A DNA stretch of 64,000 nt from Agrobacterium vitis (lineage in GTDB: Bacteria; Pseudomonadota; Alphaproteobacteria; Rhizobiales; Rhizobiaceae). Made by a program: the position numbers and the translations under genes. Within the stretch, counting starts at the first letter, position 1. The number at the start of each line of letters is the position of its first letter. The notes beneath the pieces are model-generated. The model saw only the letters and a program-made list of their open reading frames with translations. It did not search any database and was not told where the DNA came from. The stretch covers positions 62,001-126,000 of the forward strand of contig NZ_CP146243.1 in NCBI RefSeq assembly GCF_037039395.1. The letters are read 5' to 3'. Shown here one piece after another: positions 54,652-64,000 of the stretch.

Positions 54652-55479
54652 CTAGTTCAGTCCGAGCGTGCCACGGAGCTTGGATAGGTCTTCGGCAAGC
54701 GTCGTGACTGGGCCGGCAAGAGCCTTGCGGTCGGCGTCAGTAAGCTTGTCGTAGGTCTCAAAACCGTCCTTTCTCTTGTATTTGGCAAGGATGCCGTCGA
54801 CCGTTGTAAAATTCTCATCGATCTTCTTCAGCAGAGCCGGATCCTCCTGCTTGATCAGCGGCGTGAGGAGATCAACAATCTTCTTGGCACCGTCGACATT
54901 GCCCTGGAAGTCATAAAGGTCGGTATGGCTGTAGCGATCTTCCTCACCCGTGATCTTAGTCGCTGCCACTTCTTCGATCAGCGCGGCAGCACCGCCTACG
55001 ACTTTTTCCGGCGGGAAGGTCAGGCCCTTCACGCGCGTTTGCAATTCCGTCACGTCTGCATAAAGCTTGTCGGCGAGTGCGCCGAGATCCTTGGCCGAAT
55101 TCTCGTGAAACAGGCTATATTCGATCCGGTGGAAGCCTATAAAGTCGGCAGACTTCTCTTTCTGCTCATGATCATCGGCGCGCGAGTCGATAGCGGCGTC
55201 GAGATCGGAGAATAGCTCGGCGACCGGCTCGATCTTTTCATAGGTCACACGCGTCGGGGCATACAGCATCTTGGCCTTTTCCAGGTCGCCAGCCTTGACC
55301 GCATCGGTAAAGGCCTTGGTGTCCTTGGCCAGCGTGGCAAGATTTTTCTCGACATAAATTTTGTAATCAGCGATCGGCTGGACGAGATCTTCAGGGGCGA
55401 CCTTGGCCTGGGCGAGGCCCGTGCTGGCCAGAAGGACCGTTGCGAAGACCGTGGACAGAAGCGAAGTGCGACGTATCAT
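54652..55479 (-). CDS. M75/imelysin-type iron-uptake lipid-free protein (EfeM-like)
   Basis: A 275-residue periplasmic protein. The signal peptide is [19 protein letters not shown]. The imelysin (peptidase M75) domain carries the GxHxxE motif in [18 protein letters not shown] and continues to [20 protein letters not shown]. It lacks the cupredoxin domain found in the companion EfeO. The ATG at 55479 has AAGGAAC upstream; an in-frame ATG at 55515 overlaps the efeB end. It is the last gene of the efeUOB operon, 32 bp after efeB. A role in periplasmic ferrous/ferric iron handling is inferred. Confidence 0.87.
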   Translation of the reverse strand: MIRRTSLLSTVFATVLLASTGLAQAKVAPEDLVQPIADYKIYVEKNLATLAKDTKAFTDAVKAGDLEKAKMLYAPTRVTYEKIEPVAELFSDLDAAIDSRADDHEQKEKSADFIGFHRIEYSLFHENSAKDLGALADKLYADVTELQTRVKGLTFPPEKVVGGAAALIEEVAATKITGEEDRYSHTDLYDFQGNVDGAKKIVDLLTPLIKQEDPALLKKIDENFTTVDGILAKYKRKDGFETYDKLTDADRKALAGPVTTLAEDLSKLRGTLGLN

Positions 55480-55511
55480 GAGGCTTGTTCCTTGGGTTGG
55501 AGAAATGCGGG

Positions 55512-56834
55512 TCAACCGCGTACATTCACGGGGCCGGTTGCTTCGAGAAGACCACGCCCGAGAAAATCCTGTTTGTCCTTGACGCCAGGCAGAACGAAAA
55601 AATAACCGCCGCCGATCGGCTTGAGATATTCCTCAAGCGGCTCGCCATTGAGCTTGTTTTGAACGTGAATGAACCCCTTCTCGAGATCGGCCTGATAGGC
55701 GATGAAGAGAAGGCCCATTTCCAGCTGCCCTGCCTTGCTGACGCCATTGGAATAATTGAATGGTCGACGCAGGATGAGATGTGCCTCAGCCTCTTTATCG
55801 CGCGCGTTGGCGAGCCGAATATGCGACGTCAGCGGCGTGACCTTGCCATCTGGATCGTTGGCATAGTCAGGAATGTCGGCCTCGACCCTGCCGCCGAATG
55901 GTGCGCCGCTGTCCTTCTGGCGGCCGATGATCGTCTCTTGCTCTTGCAAGGGCGTGCGATCCCAACGCTCGACAAAATTGCGGATGATGCGCACTGCCTG
56001 ATAGCTGCCATGGGCGGCCCAGGCGGGTTCGTCGCTGTCCTGCTGCACCCAGACGATCCTGTCCATGAGCCCGGAATTGCCGGAATCCGGGTTGGCGCTG
56101 CCGTCTCGGAAGCCGAGGAAATTGCGGGCACTTTCCTTCGCCTTTTCCGAATGCGGCGGTTGCACCGGGACGCTGCCTTCCTGTTTCCACCGCACCATCA
56201 TGAGGTCCGGCATATTTTTGATGACGTCCCGCAGCGCATGGATATTGGTGTCCTGCGTGTTCGAGCAGAACTGGATCAGGATATCGCCGTGGCAAAGCTC
56301 GTGCTGCAATGCGTCGTTCGGGAAATCTTTCATAGGCTGCAGACGCTTCGGCTTGGCATCTTTCAAACCAAAGCGATCGTCGAACAGGGAATTGCCGATC
56401 GAAACGGTAATTGTCAGATTGTCCGGGGTAACGACGGGGCCAAGGATGCCGGAATCGGCTGGCGGAAATTTGGGGGCGAGCTGTGGAACCGGCCCACCCT
56501 TCATCAGGAAAGCAGCGCGCTCCGTCAGGGTGCGGAAAAGCCGCTCAAGGTCTGCGCGGTTCTGGGCCAACACGTCGAAGGCAACGACGAGGCCTGCCGC
56601 CGGACGCGGCGTGACAATGCCTGACTGGTGCATGGCATAGAAAGGCTGGCTCTCCTCCAGCTTGTCGCTTTCTGGCGCATTGGTCACTGCGCTTGGCATC
56701 ATGTTGTCAGATGCCGATGCGCCTCTCGCACCGGCAATAACGCCCGCCGCGCCCATGCCTGCGCCGATCAGCAGGCAGCGGCGCTCAGGCGAAACAAGGA
56801 TATTATCGTCTTTTGTCTTGTTCTGGTGTGTCAT
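55512..56834 (-). CDS. efeB: Dye-decolorizing peroxidase EfeB
   Basis: A 440-residue Dyp-type haem peroxidase exported by Tat: [17 protein letters not shown] near residues 15-31. The GFRDG motif with catalytic Asp244 lies in [13 protein letters not shown]. The proximal His region is [12 protein letters not shown]. It oxidises Fe2+ or haem-linked substrates to feed EfeO/EfeU under low-iron or acidic conditions. The start ATG shares one base with the efeO stop (TGATG), indicating coupling. Full length. Confidence 0.93.
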   Translation of the reverse strand: MTHQNKTKDDNILVSPERRCLLIGAGMGAAGVIAGARGASASDNMMPSAVTNAPESDKLEESQPFYAMHQSGIVTPRPAAGLVVAFDVLAQNRADLERLFRTLTERAAFLMKGGPVPQLAPKFPPADSGILGPVVTPDNLTITVSIGNSLFDDRFGLKDAKPKRLQPMKDFPNDALQHELCHGDILIQFCSNTQDTNIHALRDVIKNMPDLMMVRWKQEGSVPVQPPHSEKAKESARNFLGFRDGSANPDSGNSGLMDRIVWVQQDSDEPAWAAHGSYQAVRIIRNFVERWDRTPLQEQETIIGRQKDSGAPFGGRVEADIPDYANDPDGKVTPLTSHIRLANARDKEAEAHLILRRPFNYSNGVSKAGQLEMGLLFIAYQADLEKGFIHVQNKLNGEPLEEYLKPIGGGYFFVLPGVKDKQDFLGRGLLEATGPVNVRG

Positions 56835-58024
56835 CAGCTTAATCTCAGATTTTGGAGAAGCTTGCCGAGGTCGGCGGCAAGAGCTGCGGCCTGCTTCTTC
56901 AGGTCGGACTTGTCGTCTTCGGTAAGAGTGGAATAGCGCACATAGCCTTCAGTGCTGCGGTGCTTTCGAAGCGTCATCTGAAGGGAGGTGATGTTCTTAT
57001 CGACCTGCTCTGTCAGCGAGGGGGCCGTCTTGGCGGCGATTGGTTTGATAAGATCGGCCACCTTCTGCACGCCTGATAGCGCCGCATCGAAAGAGGCAAG
57101 ATCGCTATGGGCGTAGCGGTCTTCATCAAGCCCAGGCCCGGCCGTGGCGAAACGGTCCATCGCAGCGGCAGCCCCTGATATCATTTGGGCTGGCGTGATA
57201 CGAAGGTCATGGATGCGATCCGCCAGGGCCTGCGCGTTAGCGGCAAGCTTGTTTGCCACCGGTGCCATTTCTTCGAGACTGTTGTTCGAGAACAGGCCAA
57301 ACTCGATCCTGTGCAGCCCAACAAAGGCGGGATCCTGCTCTTTCTTCTCGAAATAATCAGCACGCGCTTCGATCGTCCTGTCGAGATCGGAAATCTGGCC
57401 GGCAATCGGCAAGAGATGGGCATAGACGATGCGTGCGGGCTCGTAGAGCGAGCGAACCTTTGCCAGGTCTGCAGCCTTGATGGCTTCCGCAAGGTCATTC
57501 GCAGCGGTCACGAAACCATCGGTCTCGCTGGCAAGGTACACCTTGTATTCCGCCATCGCGCCGATGAAGGCCTTCATCGAGGGCTGGGCGGCGGCTTGAG
57601 CTCCGCTGGCCGCGGCCGTAACATGCAGGGTGCCACGCGGGTTTGACAGCAGGCCGCAGGTGATCTGGTAAGTGCCGGGCTCCAGCATCGCCGTCAGGCT
57701 CTGGGTGAAGCCGGGGGCGATGTTTTCACGCTCTTCCAGAACCATGACGCCATCAAGGATTTCCCATTCGACAGCGCGATCCGACGTGTTGACGATCTCG
57801 AAAACGGTGCGGCCAGCCGGCACAGTCAGTTCGTTCGGATTGCAGCTTTTGCCAGCAATCGTCACCGTTACCGCGCCGCCTGCGGTGGTCTTCCTTACGG
57901 CGTGCGAATAACGCGAGGCATAGTAGAACGCCGTGCCCGAAACGAGCACCAGGACGGCAGATATCCCGATGCCAGCAGCCAAGAGCTTGCGCGGAAGGAT
58001 ATCCTTGGAGGGAATGCCATTCAT
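56834..58024 (-). CDS. efeO: Iron-uptake periplasmic protein EfeO (cupredoxin plus M75)
   Basis: A 396-residue periplasmic protein. An N-terminal anchor or signal (LLAAGIGISAVLVLVSGTAF) is followed by a cupredoxin domain (AGKSCNPNELTVPAGRTVFE to YQITCGLLSNPRGTLHVTA) and an M75 domain with the GxHxxE motif (FVGLHRIEFGLFSNNS). This two-domain layout is that of E. coli EfeO. The ATG at 58024 (MNGIPSKDILPRK) is 14 bp after efeU. A longer frame upstream overlaps efeU and is rejected. Confidence 0.93.
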   Translation of the reverse strand: MNGIPSKDILPRKLLAAGIGISAVLVLVSGTAFYYASRYSHAVRKTTAGGAVTVTIAGKSCNPNELTVPAGRTVFEIVNTSDRAVEWEILDGVMVLEERENIAPGFTQSLTAMLEPGTYQITCGLLSNPRGTLHVTAAASGAQAAAQPSMKAFIGAMAEYKVYLASETDGFVTAANDLAEAIKAADLAKVRSLYEPARIVYAHLLPIAGQISDLDRTIEARADYFEKKEQDPAFVGLHRIEFGLFSNNSLEEMAPVANKLAANAQALADRIHDLRITPAQMISGAAAAMDRFATAGPGLDEDRYAHSDLASFDAALSGVQKVADLIKPIAAKTAPSLTEQVDKNITSLQMTLRKHRSTEGYVRYSTLTEDDKSDLKKQAAALAADLGKLLQNLRLS

Positions 58025-58038
58025 TGAGATAGGTCTTT

Positions 58039-58881
58039 TCAGATTTTGCGCGCGGAATGAGAAGTTTGGACTTCTGGCGCGGGTGGATACGGCGCGAGGA
58101 AAAGGAACAGGGTGGTCGTCAAAAAGACGACATAGACCGTCACTTCGCTGATTGTCGGCGCATCGATATAGCCGAGAATACCGCCCAGGACTGAACCAAG
58201 AGGACTGTCGAGCGGCAGTCGGTCGCTCAGATCGAAGACGACGGACTGAAGATGGTTCCACAAGCCGGCTTCATGCAAGGCCTTGACCGCATTGGCCAGA
58301 ATGCCTGCCGCAACGATAAGGATGAAGACGCCCGTCCAGCGGAAGAAATGGCGCAGATTGAGCTTCAGGCCGCCCACATAGATGCCGCACCCGACGAGAA
58401 CGGCGAGAACAACGCCCAAAAGCGCTCCAAGTGGGGCGAGCCCGCTGTCTGACTGCTGGAATGTGGCAAGAAGGAAGAAGACCGATTCCAAGCCTTCGCG
58501 CACCACAGCCAAAAATGCCATGGTGGCAAGCCCGAAACCGCCGGAATGCGAGGCTAATGCTTCATCGATGGAGTGATGAAGCTCTGCCTTGATGGAGCGG
58601 GCCGCCTTGCGCATCCAAAACACCATCGATGTCAACACGATGACGGCGACCATGCCAATCACGGCCTCGAACAGCTCTTGCGCTTTCTGCGGAAACTCGG
58701 CGCTGACGACCTGCAGTCCGGCACCAACGAACAGCGAAACCGCGATTGCGAGCAGGATGCCGATCCATACAACAGGCATCCACATGCCGCGTCCGGTCTG
58801 TTTAAGATAGCTTGCAATTATCCCCACGATCAACGCCGCTTCGACGCCCTCGCGAAACATGATGAGAAACGGTGCAAGCAT
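58039..58881 (-). CDS. efeU: Ferrous iron permease EfeU (FTR1 family)
   Basis: A 280-residue polytopic inner-membrane permease with seven predicted helices. Two REGxE iron-passage motifs are present: REGVE at residues 10-14 and REGLE at 128-132. It starts MLAPFLIMFREGVEAALIVG, at the conserved N-terminus. It is the first gene of efeUOB plus the M75 gene. A minus-strand TTGACT near 58945 is a possible -35; no clear iron box (Irr or RirA type) was recognised. Confidence 0.94.
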   Translation of the reverse strand: MLAPFLIMFREGVEAALIVGIIASYLKQTGRGMWMPVVWIGILLAIAVSLFVGAGLQVVSAEFPQKAQELFEAVIGMVAVIVLTSMVFWMRKAARSIKAELHHSIDEALASHSGGFGLATMAFLAVVREGLESVFFLLATFQQSDSGLAPLGALLGVVLAVLVGCGIYVGGLKLNLRHFFRWTGVFILIVAAGILANAVKALHEAGLWNHLQSVVFDLSDRLPLDSPLGSVLGGILGYIDAPTISEVTVYVVFLTTTLFLFLAPYPPAPEVQTSHSARKI

Positions 58882-59035
58882 GTCAGTGTCTTTAATGTTG
58901 CTATGGGAGGAGAAAGCGTTGGGCCAGCAAATAGGACTAACAAAGTCAACTTTGTGGCAAACTTCAATGGCGTTACTTATGTTCACCGTCATGTGATCGC
59001 GGCAGCCGTGTTGCATCAATTAGGTTCCGTACGAG

Positions 59036-59868
59036 AGGGCTTCTCGCAAATTTTCGGGCTTAACCGCATGTCGACCATAGGCATGGAATTTGCCGCTCCG
59101 AAAGTTGCGGAGGGAGCCATGATTCTGAATACCATTGCCGAGAAGCTGAAGCGCCATTCGAAGGATGTTTTCAAAGGCAGACATTTCGAGGCATGGCTGA
59201 TTGTACAGGCGGTTGCCTGGTACTTGCGCTATCCGCTCAGCTATCGAGACCTTGAGGAGATGTTCCGGGAAGGTGGTTTCGAGGTCGATCATAGCACGGT
59301 CAACCACTGGGTATTGGCTTATGCGCCGATGATAGAAAAGCGGCTGCGGCAGTTTCGGCGCCCGCATTGTGGCTCGGTCCAGATCGTCGAAACCTACGTC
59401 AAGATTCGCGGCAAATGGCGCGCTCTTTACCGAGCCATCGACAAGCATGGCAATCCGGTGGATTTCCTGCTGACCGCTAAGCGCGATTTCGACGCCACCA
59501 AGCGGTTCTTCCGCACAATGCTGAAGGACGAGCCCCTGCTATCACCGGCAAAGATCGGGACGGACGGCGTCAGTACTTTTCCGTCGGCAATCAAGACATC
59601 AGTCGATAGTGAGCGCCTGCATCCGGGTAAAGAAGAACATGCCCGAGATCAGAGGCTTCCAGTCCTTTAACACGGCACGCCGAACCATTGCCGGTTTCGA
59701 AGCGACGCTCTGGCTCAGAAAAGGCTTCGGCTTTTCCGGCGGCTGGACTTTCAACAACCAGAACGATTTGCTTGCGCGCCTCTTCGGACTGCAAAAGGTT
59801 AACAAAGCATGAAAATGAAGATGCTCAGGGGATAATCACGCGCTCCGAAAATGTTTGCGACAAGCCCC
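59036..59868 (+). mobile_element. IS6-family element, about 833 bp, defective
   Basis: Ends read GGGCTTCTCGCAAATTTTCG (left) and, reversed, GGGCTTGTCGCAAACATTTT (right), typical IS6 terminal repeats. It lies just upstream of the efe operon and divergent from it. Confidence 0.8.
59119..59812 (+). pseudogene. IS6-family transposase with deletion and lost catalytic Asp
   Basis: MILNTIAEKLKRHSKDVFKG begins a normal IS6 transposase. The first catalytic Asp (IDETYVKIRGKW in relatives) is Val here: QIVETYVKIRGKW. After SVDSERLHPG about 20 codons are missing and the frame shifts, resuming with RVKKNMPEIRGFQSFNTARR to the normal end LFGLQKVNKA. Dead by three independent lesions. Confidence 0.85.
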
Positions 59869-60121
59869 CACGAGATCTCCTCAGACCATCATCGCGAACT
59901 GAGAACCGAAGCCATGCAATGTGGAGCGAAATTGCACGCCTGCAGACCGCATAAGCGAAAGCCGTGCGCAACATTTTTGAACGGTGTCGGTTAACTTTAC
60001 GGTGCCGTGATAATTTCCTTCATAGACGGCTCTCCTCATTGCGGCTCCTAACAACCGCATCATGGCACTTCACGCGCCGGGGCGGGATGCCGTCCACCTC
60101 ATCAAGCCCCATTGAAGTTCA

Positions 60122-61525
60122 TCATGGCGGGCTTGTCTTTGATAGGTGTGAGGCACTCCATTCTCCGCCCAGAGCCTTGATTAGGTTGGCGCTGGCAACG
60201 AGGCGGTTTTGCGCGATTAAAAGCGCCGTCTCCTGGTTGGTGAGCGAAGTCGCCTGCGCGGTCACGACTGTCGTGTAGTTCGTCGTCCCGGCCTGATATT
60301 CGTTGAGCGCAATCGTGACGGCCTTCCGTGCAAGCCGAACCGCTTCAGCTTGCGCCGCAGCCTGATGCTGGAGGATGCGCAGGTTCGATAGCTCGTCGTC
60401 GACATCGTGGAACGCGGTGAGCACCGTTTGCCGGTAATTGGCGACGCTCTGATCGTAGGTGGCCCGTGCGGCGTCCACGGCGGCGGAACGCGTTCCCCCA
60501 TCGAGCAAGGTCTGACTGCCGCTTGAGGCAAGCGACCAGACCATGTTGGTGGCCGAGACCAGTGGTGACACCCCGGAATAGCCGGCGACGGCCGACAAAT
60601 TGATGGTGGGATAGTAGGCGGCGACCGCAACGCCGATCAGGGCATTTTGCTGTCGCATCGTTCGCTCCGCCTCGGCGATATCTGGTCGGCGCTCCAGAAG
60701 CGCGGAGGGAACCACGAGCGGAATGTTTGGTACCGCCTGTGCCAAGGCTCCCGACTTGATCGTCAGTTCCGATGGCGACTTGCCAATCAGCAGCGCGATG
60801 GCATGCTCGTATTGGGCGCGCAGTTCTCCAGCGGCAATGGCGGAGGCTTGGGTCGAGGCAAGCTCCGTTTGAGCGGTGATAATGTCGGAGCGCGATGCCA
60901 CGCCAGCGGCATACTGGTTCTGCGTGATCTTGAGGCTGCGCTCATAGGCTGCCACCGTGTCGTTCAGGAGGCGAGCCAGCGAATCCTGATAGCGCAGCTC
61001 AAAATAATCCGTCACCAGATCGGCTTGGGCCGACAAGGTGAGGTCGGCGAGTTCTGCGGCACTGGCCTCGGCTGCCGCCTGATTGCTCTCGATCTTGCGG
61101 CGCACCTTGCCCCACAGATCGATGTCCCAGCTTCCCGTGACTTCAGCGGTCTGGGTGTTCGCAGTCACCGCAGAGCTGCGCTTGCGGGTTATACTCGGAC
61201 TGGCCGTTACTGTTGGGACCAGGCTCGAGCGTGTTTCACGTACCACGGCCTGCGCTTCGCGATAAGCGGCTTCATAAGCCTTCAAATTCTGATTGCTGAT
61301 CGCGACCTGAGGCACGAGTTCGTCGAGCAGCGGATCCTTGTAGACGCTCCACCACTTTCCTCGCGTCATGCCATTGCCTGGCTCTGCGACTTTCCATCCC
61401 TTCGGCGCCTCTTTAAAGGCGACCGGGGTTACAACGTCGGGCTTGAGATAGTCCGGCCCGACCGCACAGGCTTGGAGAAGAGACGACAGGCCGCAGAGCG
61501 TGCTGATGATGAGAAGTGGCTTCAT
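60122..61525 (-). CDS. Outer-membrane efflux channel (NodT/OprM family)
   Basis: A 467-residue TolC-superfamily lipoprotein. The lipobox LLQAC precedes AVGPDYLKPDV. Two internal repeats of long helices form the periplasmic tunnel (EAAYREAQAVVRETRSSLVP; VVPSALLERRPDIAEAERTM is the family signature). GNGMTRGKWWSVYKDPLLDE is the usual N-terminal segment. Its ATG overlaps the stop of the RND gene, so they form an operon, and it would be the exit duct for that pump. It appears full length even though the pump gene is broken. Confidence 0.92.
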   Translation of the reverse strand: MKPLLIISTLCGLSSLLQACAVGPDYLKPDVVTPVAFKEAPKGWKVAEPGNGMTRGKWWSVYKDPLLDELVPQVAISNQNLKAYEAAYREAQAVVRETRSSLVPTVTASPSITRKRSSAVTANTQTAEVTGSWDIDLWGKVRRKIESNQAAAEASAAELADLTLSAQADLVTDYFELRYQDSLARLLNDTVAAYERSLKITQNQYAAGVASRSDIITAQTELASTQASAIAAGELRAQYEHAIALLIGKSPSELTIKSGALAQAVPNIPLVVPSALLERRPDIAEAERTMRQQNALIGVAVAAYYPTINLSAVAGYSGVSPLVSATNMVWSLASSGSQTLLDGGTRSAAVDAARATYDQSVANYRQTVLTAFHDVDDELSNLRILQHQAAAQAEAVRLARKAVTIALNEYQAGTTNYTTVVTAQATSLTNQETALLIAQNRLVASANLIKALGGEWSASHLSKTSPP

Positions 61526-63780
61526 TGCGCCGTTTCCGTGATGGCCGATCCAGGGAACGCGCGATGCCAGAACTTGAGCGAGCGGTGCCGAAGGCGATCG
61601 AGATAGAGATAAACCACCGGTGTGGTGTAGAGCGTCAGCATCTGGCTGACGATAAGGCCGCCGATGATAGCGATGCCGAGCGGGCGGCGCAGTTCCGCGC
61701 CCATGCCCTGATCAAGGACGAGCGGCACGGCGCCAAACAGGGCCGCGCAGGTGGTCATCATGATCGGACGAAAGCGCATCACGCAGGCCCGCCGGATCGC
61801 GGCCTCGGGCGCCAGACCATCTTCACGCTCCGCCTGGAGCGCGAAATCCACCATCATGATGGCATTTTTCTTGACGATGCCGATCAACAGGAAGACCCCG
61901 ATCAGGGCGATTACGGTGAACTCGGTGTTGGCAAGGCTCAGCGCCAGCACGGCGCCTACACCGGCCGACGGCAGCGTCGAAAGAATGGTAAGCGGATGGA
62001 TGTAGCTTTCGTAAAGGATGCCGAGCACTACGTAAACGGCAAGCAGCGCTGCACCGATCAGGATCGGCATGGTTGCGATGATGGACTGCGCCGTTCCGGC
62101 CGAGCCGGCGAAACTGCCATGGATGGATGTCGGCATGCGGATGTCGCGCACGGCTTGTTCGATGGCAGCGGTGGCATCTGCGAGCTTGGCGCCAGGCGCG
62201 AGGTTAAAGGAAATGGTGGTCGCGGCGGCCTGGCCCTGATGGTTGACCTGGACGGGAGTGGTGGCACCCGCCAGCCGCGCGAAGGCGGCCAGCGGGATCA
62301 TGGTGCTGGTCGAAGTCGAGACTGCCGCACCACTGGAGGCGCTGCCGCCACTCGAGGTCGCGATCGAATTGGTCGCCTGGTTGCTGGCCGATGAACTCGA
62401 AGACGTCGTGGTTGAACTGCTTGTCGACGTGGTCGAGACCAGGGTGGAGGAGGCATTGGTCGAAGACGTGCCGCTCGCCGAATCTCCTGACGTACTCACA
62501 TAGATTAAATTGAGCGACTCCGGATCCTCCAGATAGCGCGGTGCCAGCTCCATGATGACCCCGTACTGGTTCTGCGCTTTGTAGATGGTTGAGACCTGCC
62601 GTTCGCCAAAGGCGTCATAAAGCGTCGCGTCGATGATGTTGGGCGTCAGGCCGTAGCGCATGGCCGTCGGCCGGTCGATCATGATCTTTGTGTTGAGGCC
62701 GCCGGTCTGTTGGTCCGAGGCGACATCGGCCAGCGCCGGGCTTTGCTTCAAGATAGCCGTCAGCTTCTCTCCCCACTTTCGCAATTCAGCCATGTCGTCG
62801 GCCTGCAAGGTATATTGGTATTGGGCAAAGCTCATGCGGCCCCCGATGAAGAGATCCTGCGTTGGAAACATCATCAGCTGCGCACCGGGAATAGCGGCGA
62901 GTTTTGCGCGCAACCGCGCCATTATCTGCAAGGCTGAGGCGTCGCGCTCCTCAAGCGATTTCAGGGTGACGAACACTTGGCCCTGATTGGTGCTGCCCCC
63001 ACCCGTGAAACCTACCACCGTCTGAACGGCGGGATCGGCCTTAACGATGTCCTGGGCCTGCGCCAGCTTCTTCGTCATGGCCTGAAACGAGATGCTCTCG
63101 TCAGCCATGATACCGCCCATCATCAGACCGCCGTCCTGTTGGGGAAACAGGCTCTTCGGAATGGCGGTGAAGAGAACGACGTTGAGCGCCACTGTGACGA
63201 GAAGCGTGACGAGAACCGGGAAAGGGTAAGCCAGCGCGCGCTGGAGGGACCGGTCGTAGAGGTGTTGCAGCCCATCGACCACGCTGCCGGCCGCACGCGC
63301 CAGGCTTCCGGGGGGATGATGGCCGCCGGAGCGAAGCAGCAGGGCGCACATCATCGGCGTGGTGGTAAGTGCGAGCACGAGCGAGACGCCGATCGCGACC
63401 GAAAGCACAATTGCGAACTCACGGAAGAGCCGCCCGACGAGGTCGCCGAGCAAAACGATGGGTAGGAACACAGCAACGAGCGACACACTCATCGAGACGA
63501 CGGTGAAGCTGACCTCGCGCGCGCCGCGCAGGGTGGCTTCCACACGTGACACGCCCGTCTGCATGTGACGCTCAATGTTCTCCAGAACGACGATTGCGTC
63601 GTCGACGACGAAGCCCGTGGCAATGGTCAGCGCCATCAGCGACAGATTATCGAGGCTTTAGCCGAGGAGTTGCATCGCACCAAAGGTGCCGAGGATCGAG
63701 ACCGGAACGGTGACCGCCGGGACAAGTGTAGCACGCCAGTTGCGCAGGAAGGCAATCGACATGTCGTTCACCCGCCCGCC
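61522..63780 (-). pseudogene. RND multidrug efflux permease (MdtB/C type), nonsense codon and 5' loss
   Basis: From 63636 a 704-residue frame covers the second membrane helix group to the end, including GFVVDDAIVVLEN with the proton-relay Asp pair. Upstream, the same frame reads [20 protein letters not shown] then [10 protein letters not shown], a TAA at 63660-63658 where relatives have Tyr, and SLDNLSLMALT. The first 330 or so residues are absent beyond about 63780. A Ser/Thr-rich insertion of about 65 residues (62300-62500) sits in the second periplasmic loop. No adaptor gene is present in the window. Confidence 0.88.
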
Positions 63781-63930
63781 TGGGCCAGAAGATCTCTACA
63801 ATTTGCATAGCTGCCATGCACGAAAATCATCTTATTGGCCATCGTCAACTGCAACATAATGCGAGAACAGAAATTTCAGTTTCATAAATTATGTCCCGTT
63901 CTGGGCGTGGTTGTAGCGAGGATGAAGGCC

Positions 63931-64000
63931 ATGATGATAGACGAACATTTCAAGTCCGGCATGCGGCGGCTTGCAAGCGGTGTCTCACTGATCACCACGA
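63931..64000 (+). CDS. Flavin reductase-like protein, 5' end only
   Basis: The first 23 codons are visible: MMIDEHFKSGMRRLASGVSL then ITT. The pattern FxxxMRRLASGVxxIT is the usual N-terminus of FMN-binding flavin reductase-like proteins that supply reduced flavin to monooxygenases. GAGGATGAAGG precedes the ATG pair at 63931/63934. It is divergent from the RND pseudogene. The rest lies outside the window. Confidence 0.7.
   Translation, partial: MMIDEHFKSGMRRLASGVSLITT

Noticed and set aside
1..64000. CRISPR arrays, rRNA and tRNA genes
   Set aside because: No regularly spaced repeat-spacer pattern and no tRNA or rRNA signature was noticed. A covariance-model scan would be decisive.

Overview
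The window looks like part of a large repABC megaplasmid (or chromid) of a Rhizobiaceae bacterium (Rhizobium, Agrobacterium or Sinorhizobium type). The evidence is a complete repABC replicon with a counter-transcribed RNA, a divergent Ti-plasmid-type traI-trbBCDEJKLFGHI conjugation operon with TraR-box-like dyads, and many rhizobial insertion sequences.

Layout. 1-9097 (minus) is the 5' part of one uninterrupted reading frame of more than 3032 codons for a giant, probably Tat-exported protein of unknown function. 9.8-14.2 kb holds a small secreted protein and a cassette of ScpB-like protein, DUF1403 protein and a divergent tyrosine recombinase; an 847-bp IS427-type element has split DUF1403. 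14.2-17.0 kb holds a decaying HigBA-like pair, a Glyoxalase_8/DUF3471 gene and a divergent folD behind a ZTP riboswitch. 17.0-20.8 kb is a Tn3-family transposition module (tnpR, res, tnpA). 21-36.96 kb is the plasmid core: DUF1062 gene, parS-like site, repC, ctRNA, repB, second parS-like site, repA, two dyad regions, traI and eleven trb genes. TrbE seems to have lost about 50 residues.

36.96-48.3 kb is a junkyard of nested IS remnants (IS3, IS6, IS481, IS110) and broken genes (DUF1403 5' end, MFS, ureidoglycine aminohydrolase, SDR), with an apparently intact Fic protein preceded by a 24-bp tandem repeat array and a DUF3606 protein. 48.5-52.9 kb is a compact bacteriocin-type cassette: an HlyD-type adaptor, a C39-peptidase ABC exporter, a convergent 68-residue double-glycine-leader peptide, a 14-bp motif shared by both promoter regions, and the stump of a LuxR-type regulator cut by an IS5 element. 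54.6-58.9 kb is an efeUOB iron-uptake operon with an extra M75 protein. 59.0-63.8 kb holds a dead IS6 copy, an outer-membrane efflux factor and an RND pump gene with a nonsense codon. A flavin reductase gene starts at the right edge.

Strongest candidates for undescribed biology: the GG-leader peptide exporter cassette, the recombinase-DUF1403-ScpB cassette with inverted motif copies flanking the 24-kb plasmid core, the giant exported protein, and the 24-bp array upstream of fic. All calls come from reading the sequence; no database search was run.
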